Source: Bradyrhizobium arachidis
GTDB lineage: Bacteria; Pseudomonadota; Alphaproteobacteria; Rhizobiales; Xanthobacteraceae
Direction of reading: 5' to 3'
Assembly: GCF_024758505.1 (NCBI RefSeq)
Contig: NZ_CP077970.1
Span: 8,246,001 to 8,310,000, forward strand
DNA length: 64,000 nucleotides
The notes under the pieces are model-generated. The model saw only the letters and a list, made by a program, of their open reading frames with translations, searched no databases and was not told the origin of the DNA. Shown here piece after piece: positions 60,000 to 64,000 of the stretch; position 1 is the first letter of the stretch, and every line of letters starts with the position of its first letter. A program made the translations under genes and the position numbers.

Positions 60000-61196
60000 A
60001 TGGATCTGTCCTTCAATGCCGAGGAGCGCGCCTTCCAGGCCGAGGTCAACGACTTCATCGCCAAGAATCTCACCGACGAGATGAAGCGCGCCACTGCGCT
60101 GACGCCGTCGGTGTTTTCCGACCCCGACATCGGCATGGCCTGGCAGCGCACGCTGCACGGCCGCGGCTGGGGCGCGCCGGGCTGGCCGGTCGAGCATGGC
60201 GGGCCGGACTGGACGCCGGCGCAGCGCTGGATTTTTGAGACCGAATGCGCGCGCGCCGGCGTGCCGAATGTCAACGTGATGGGCGTGAAGATGGTCGGCC
60301 CCGTCATCATCGGCTTCGGCTCGCCGGAGCAGAAGAATTTTTACCTGCCGCGGATTCTTTCCGGCGAGGACTATTGGTGCCAGGGCTATTCCGAGCCGGG
60401 CTCTGGCTCCGATCTCTCCTCGCTCAAGACGCGCGCGGTGCGCGAGGGCGACGACTACATCATCAACGGCACGAAGATCTGGACCACGCATGCGCACCAT
60501 GCCAACCGCATGTTCGCGCTGGTGCGTACCAGCGATGGCCCGCGGCAGCAGGACGGCATCAGCTTCATCCTGATCGACATGAAGACCCCGGGCATCACGA
60601 CGCGCCCGATCCTCACCATCGGCGGCGACCACGAGGTCAACCAGGTGTTTTTCGACGACGTGCGCGTGCCCATCGCCAACCGCGTCGGCGACGAAGGCAA
60701 GGGCTGGACCTACGGCAAATATCTGCTCGAGTTCGAGCGCGGCTCGGGCATTGCATCGGCCAAGCTGCGCGAAGGTTTGCGAGCGATCGCGGAGCTTGCG
60801 GAGTCCGACCTGACGGGACGCGCGATCGATGACGCTGACATCTGCACCCGCATCTCCGAGGTGGAGATCGACATTGACGCGCTGGAGATGACCGAATTGC
60901 GCGTTCTTTCGGCGCTGCAGACCGGGCAAAATCCCGGCGCGGTCTCGTCGATCCTCAAGCTGCGCAACAGCGAAATCCGCCAGGCGGTGACGCGGCTAGG
61001 CGCCGACGTCATCGGCCACGACGCCCTCGCCGTCGAGCCGATGCGCCCGCTCTACAAGCTCAACCACGAGTCGGCGATTCCGGAGGACATGCTCACGGTC
61101 ATCCCGGAATATCTCAACGGCCGCGCCTACACGATCTTTGGCGGCACGTCGGAAATCCAGCGCGACATCATCGCGAAGATGATGCTGGGGATTTGA
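60000..61196 (+). CDS. Acyl-CoA dehydrogenase, possible partner subunit (398 aa)
   Basis: ATG 60000 with AGGGAGCG before it, 16 bp past the preceding stop. MDLSFNAEERAFQAEVNDFI, GWGAPGWPVEHGGPDWTPAQ, WCQGYSEPGSGSDLSSLKTR (FAD and substrate strand intact), KIWTTHAHHANRMF, and the end YTIFGGTSEIQRDIIAKMML (the GGTSEIQ motif of FAD dimer contacts). The region of the catalytic base (usually Glu before YxxE) is not standard. It fits the second half of a heteromeric dehydrogenase acting on bulky acyl-CoAs. Confidence 0.88.
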   Translation: MDLSFNAEERAFQAEVNDFIAKNLTDEMKRATALTPSVFSDPDIGMAWQRTLHGRGWGAPGWPVEHGGPDWTPAQRWIFETECARAGVPNVNVMGVKMVGPVIIGFGSPEQKNFYLPRILSGEDYWCQGYSEPGSGSDLSSLKTRAVREGDDYIINGTKIWTTHAHHANRMFALVRTSDGPRQQDGISFILIDMKTPGITTRPILTIGGDHEVNQVFFDDVRVPIANRVGDEGKGWTYGKYLLEFERGSGIASAKLREGLRAIAELAESDLTGRAIDDADICTRISEVEIDIDALEMTELRVLSALQTGQNPGAVSSILKLRNSEIRQAVTRLGADVIGHDALAVEPMRPLYKLNHESAIPEDMLTVIPEYLNGRAYTIFGGTSEIQRDIIAKMMLGI

Positions 61197-61211
61197 GGGG
61201 CGTGTGGCGCA

Positions 61212-61438
61212 CCGCACTCCGCCGTCGTCCCGGACAAGCGAACTCTTGGCGACGCGTAGCGTCGTCCAGAGTGAGCGCTGATCCGGGACCCATAACCACA
61301 GGCGGATGTGGTTACGGGGGCTCGGAGTTGTCAGCTTCGCTCCACAACCGCTTCCTGTGGTTATCGCGACGAGCGCAAGCGCTCGCGCGGGGGTCCCGGA
61401 TCGGCGCGCGCTTGGGGCGCGCTTGTCCGGGACGACAG
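61212..61438. repeat. Composite palindromic repeat
   Basis: GTCGTCCCGGACAAGC and GCGCTTGTCCGGGACGAC as outer arms; inside, CATAACCACAGGCGG with CCGCTTCCTGTGGTTATC and GCGAGCGCAAGCGCTCGCGC. A mosaic filling the 264 bp between two convergent genes; likely also a terminator. Confidence 0.6.
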
Positions 61439-61460
61439 GTGGGTATGTGGCGGGGGAGAC

Positions 61461-63782
61461 CTAACCCGCCTTCGCTTCCCTGATCGCCTGCCAGATCTTT
61501 TGCGGCGTCAGCGGCGTGTTGAGCTGGGTGATGCCGAGTTCGCTGAGCGCATCCATCACGCCGTTGGTGACGCAGGGCGGGCCGCCGATGGCGCCGGATT
61601 CGCCGCAGCCTTTGGCTCCGAGCGGATTGGTGCGGCAGGGCGCGGAGTCGTCGAGCGTGACCACAATCGCGGGAACGTCGTCGGCGCGGGGGATGCAGTA
61701 GTCCTGATAGCTCGCCGTGAGGAGCTGGCCTTCGGCATCGTAGGCGACGCCTTCGTAGAGTGCCTGGCCGATGCCCTGCGCGACGCCGCCATGGATCTGG
61801 CCGGTCACCAGCATCGGGTTCACGGCAACACCGACATCGTCGACGGTGGTGTAGCGCACGACGCGGGAGACACCGGTTTCGGGGTCGATCTCGACCTCGC
61901 AAATATGGGTGCCGTTCGGCCAGCTCGGACCGTCGGCCTTTCCTTCCGAATCGACGCTGAGCTTTGCATCGCTCTCCTTCTCCGCGAGCTCGAACAGGCT
62001 GATGCGGCGGTCGGTGCCGACCACGGCGAGGACGCCGTCGCGGTATTCGATATCCTCGACCGAGGTCTCCAGGATGTTCGACGCCTTCTCCCGCGCCTTC
62101 TGAATCAAATCGTTGCTGGACACCGCGACCGCGGTGCCGCCGACGAACAGCGAGCGCGAGCCGACGCTGCCAAAACCGGTAGCGAGATCGGTGTCGCCCT
62201 GCACGATTTCGATCTTGTCCATGGGGATGCCGAGCGTGTCTGAGATCATCTGGGTGTAGGTGGTCTGCAGGCCCTGCCCCATCGCCATGGTGCCGGAATG
62301 CAGGATGACACGACCTTGCGCAGTCGCGTGCAGGCTGACTTTCTCGTTGTGGACGTTACCGCCGGTCCATTCGATGTAGGAGGTCAGGCCGCGGCCGTAG
62401 AGCAGGCCCTTCTTCTTCGCGGCGCGCTTGCGCGCGGCAAAGCCGTCCCAATCGGCGAGTTTTGTGGCGCGGTCGAGCAGGTGCGCGAAGGCGCCGGAAT
62501 CGTAGACCTGGCCGGCCGCATTCCTGTAGGGCAGTTGCGCCGGCTTGATGTAGTTCGCTTTGCGGATCGCGCGCGGATCCATGCCGATCTTTCGCGCGGC
62601 AGCGTCAAACAGGCGCTCGACGATGAACACGGCCTCGGGCCGGCCCGCGCCGCGATAGGCGCCGACGGGAGCGGTGTGGGTCATCACCGTCTTCACCTCG
62701 AAATGCACCAGCGGCAAATCGTAGACACCGGTCTGCACGAAGGGACCGAGCACCAGCGGGATGATGTTGGCGGCACCCGACGAATAGGCGCCGGTGCAGC
62801 CGATCGACTTGACGCGATAGGCCAGCACCTTGCCCTTCTCGTCGAGGGCGAACGACGCGGTCGAGGTCAGATCGCGGCCATGCGTGCCGCCGACGAATTC
62901 GTCGGTGCGATCGCCGCGCCAGCGGATTTTCTTGTTCAGCTTGGTCGCGGCATAGGCGACGATGCCGTCCTCCGGATAGAGGTTGGTCTTCTGGCCAAAG
63001 CCGCCGCCGATGTCGCCGACGAGCACACGCACGCTGTCCAGGGGCCGCTTCAGCACGGCGCCCGCGAGCACGTCGCGGGTCGAGGCCGGCGTCTGCGACT
63101 GCACGTGCAGCAGCAGGCGGCCGGTCTTCTTCTCGATCTCGGCAATCGTCGAGCGCGGCTCCATCGCTGACGGCACCAGCCGCTGGCTGACGATGTCGAG
63201 CTCAACCGTATGCGCGGCCCTGGCGAAGGCGTCATCGACCTTGGCGGCATCGCCATAGCTCATCGCGCCGACGATGTTGTCGGGCGCCTCGCCCCACACC
63301 ACGGGCGCGCCGGGTTTTACGGCTTCGACGGGATCGACGACGGCGGGCAGCACCTCGTACTCGACCACGATCGCCTCGGCCGCGCTCTGCGCCTCTACGC
63401 GCGACGTCGCGACCACGGCCGCGACCGACTCGCCGGCGTAGCGCACGATCTCATGGGCGAGCAGCCGCCGCGGCGGCACCGTCATCGGCTTGCCGTCGGG
63501 ACGCTTGAAGATGTTGAGCGTCGGAATCTCGCCGATATTGTCCTTGACGAGGTCGGCGCCGGTGTAGATCGCGGTCACGCCAGCAAGCGCGCTGGCCGCG
63601 CTGGTGTCGATCGACAGGATCTTTGCGTGCGCATGGGGCGAGCGCAGCACGTGCAGCCACAGCGCGCCGTCTTCCGGCTTGTCGTCGATGAACTGTCCCT
63701 TCCCGGTGAGCAGCCTCTGGTCTTCCAAACGCTTGACGGGCTGCCCCGCTCCGAAACGCATATTGCCGGGAAGAATGTTCAT
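61461..63782 (-). CDS. Xanthine-dehydrogenase-family molybdopterin-binding large subunit (773 aa)
   Basis: ATG 63782 (MNILPGNMRFGAGQPVKRLE). Domain order of CoxL-like hydroxylases: N-terminal LWLHVLRSPHAHAKILSIDT, VGDIGGGFGQKTNLYPED, AYRGAGRPEAVFIVERLFD, GTMAMGQGLQTTYTQMISD, and the catalytic Glu in GAKGCGESGAIGGPPCVTN. The active-site loop is GAYRGAGRPE, not the AYxCSFR loop of true aerobic CO dehydrogenase, so it is a 'form II' CODH-like or aldehyde/purine-type hydroxylase. The small Fe-S and FAD subunits are expected just upstream (to the right), beyond the window edge. Substrate unknown. Confidence 0.9.
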   Translation of the reverse strand: MNILPGNMRFGAGQPVKRLEDQRLLTGKGQFIDDKPEDGALWLHVLRSPHAHAKILSIDTSAASALAGVTAIYTGADLVKDNIGEIPTLNIFKRPDGKPMTVPPRRLLAHEIVRYAGESVAAVVATSRVEAQSAAEAIVVEYEVLPAVVDPVEAVKPGAPVVWGEAPDNIVGAMSYGDAAKVDDAFARAAHTVELDIVSQRLVPSAMEPRSTIAEIEKKTGRLLLHVQSQTPASTRDVLAGAVLKRPLDSVRVLVGDIGGGFGQKTNLYPEDGIVAYAATKLNKKIRWRGDRTDEFVGGTHGRDLTSTASFALDEKGKVLAYRVKSIGCTGAYSSGAANIIPLVLGPFVQTGVYDLPLVHFEVKTVMTHTAPVGAYRGAGRPEAVFIVERLFDAAARKIGMDPRAIRKANYIKPAQLPYRNAAGQVYDSGAFAHLLDRATKLADWDGFAARKRAAKKKGLLYGRGLTSYIEWTGGNVHNEKVSLHATAQGRVILHSGTMAMGQGLQTTYTQMISDTLGIPMDKIEIVQGDTDLATGFGSVGSRSLFVGGTAVAVSSNDLIQKAREKASNILETSVEDIEYRDGVLAVVGTDRRISLFELAEKESDAKLSVDSEGKADGPSWPNGTHICEVEIDPETGVSRVVRYTTVDDVGVAVNPMLVTGQIHGGVAQGIGQALYEGVAYDAEGQLLTASYQDYCIPRADDVPAIVVTLDDSAPCRTNPLGAKGCGESGAIGGPPCVTNGVMDALSELGITQLNTPLTPQKIWQAIREAKAG

Positions 63783-63886
63783 TCCAATAGGTCCTCAAAG
63801 TGAAGTGCGGGCCGCCTTTTAGCGGATCGACGCCGGGCAGGCCAGCCGCGGTTTTGGGCGGGCTGGACCCACATTTTCACCCTCCA

Positions 63887-63965
63887 TCATTCCGGGATGG
63901 TCCGAAGGACCATACCCGGAATCTCGAGATTCCGGGTTCGATGCTGCGCATCGCCCCGGAATGAC
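63887..63965. repeat. Interspersed palindromic repeat, family B copy 3
   Basis: ATCATTCCGGGATGGTCCGA, ACCCGGAATCTCGAGATTCC, GGGTTCGATGCTGCGCATCG, CCCCGGAATGAC. The right half matches 28088-28161; the left half carries a GGTCCGAAGGACC stem instead of CGCGAAGCG. Confidence 0.75.
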
Positions 63966-63967
63966 GA

Positions 63968-64000
63968 CTAACTCACCTCCCGCAGCGCCGCTTCCACCAC
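63968..64000 (-). CDS. 3' end of a further gene (10 codons plus stop)
   Basis: The frame reads VVEAALREVS and TAG at 63968, entering from the window edge. Strand and position fit a subunit gene of the hydroxylase operon (FAD or Fe-S subunit), with a ~185-bp gap to the large-subunit gene that holds a repeat. Too short to name. Confidence 0.4.
   Translation of the reverse strand: MVEAALREVS

Noticed and set aside
1..64000. CRISPR arrays
   Set aside because: No regularly spaced short direct repeats seen; the repeats present are dispersed palindromic elements.

Overview
The window looks like chromosome of Bradyrhizobium or a very close relative in the Nitrobacteraceae. The evidence is GC-rich codon use, a 999-residue type A PutA (the size known for Bradyrhizobium PutA), a DUF3551 secreted protein, an abundance of CoA-thioester enzymes, and several families of interspersed palindromic repeats typical of rhizobial genomes. 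The assignment is inference; no 16S rRNA or complete tRNA gene lies in the window.

Positions 1 to about 9 kb are accessory DNA, an integrated element or stacked remnants of several. It holds a secreted nuclease cut by the window edge, a small conserved protein, a two-gene cassette (zinc-ribbon protein plus a membrane-anchored trypsin-fold protein that appears catalytically dead), a decayed tyrosine recombinase, gene fragments, a small helix-turn-helix protein and a P4-type integrase. Two 48-bp near-identical copies of the 3' half of a tRNA-Val(CAC) gene (7596-7643 and 8917-8964) mark attachment sites. Between them lie a GreA C-terminal fragment, a rhizobial repeat and a secreted protein. From about 9.7 to 12.5 kb there are small hypothetical and secreted proteins separated by repeats.

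From about 12.6 kb the sequence reads as ordinary core or lineage-specific chromosome. 12.6-20.4 kb: an acetolactate-synthase-like TPP enzyme, an L,D-transpeptidase, a DUF2927 protein, a methyltransferase, an HD-domain protein, and an M48 protease next to a YjgN/DUF898 membrane protein. 20.7-28.1 kb: two tandem paralogous cytochromes P450, a hotdog thioesterase, and a LysR regulator divergent from an acyl-CoA dehydrogenase / CoA-transferase / MaoC-type hydratase operon. 28.2-33.7 kb: a MarR regulator divergent from an alpha/beta hydrolase, a branched-chain-type solute-binding protein, benzoylformate decarboxylase and a dehydrogenase, consistent with aromatic acid use. 33.7-38.7 kb: a hemolysin III protein, the YcjX/YcjF pair and a GT39-type glycosyltransferase.

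39-43 kb carries a membrane adenylate cyclase fused to a [2Fe-2S] ferredoxin domain, sulfite dehydrogenase SorAB and a cold-shock protein. 43-46.6 kb carries putA with its divergent Lrp-type regulator and a palindromic operator candidate. 46.6-55.3 kb carries a large TPR protein, a CoA-transferase, a glutathione transferase, secreted and membrane proteins, and a cyclic-nucleotide-binding-domain protein overlapping a metallo-beta-lactamase-fold hydrolase. 55.5-57.7 kb is a lemA/TPM-domain cluster. 58-61.2 kb is an enoyl-CoA hydratase followed by two acyl-CoA dehydrogenases that may form a heteromer. 61.5-64 kb is a molybdopterin hydroxylase large subunit, with the tail of another gene at the edge.

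The most distinctive observations are the accessory pseudoprotease/zinc-ribbon cassette, the tandem tRNA-Val attachment remnants, the redox-domain adenylate cyclase, and the overlapping cyclic-nucleotide sensor/metallo-hydrolase pair.
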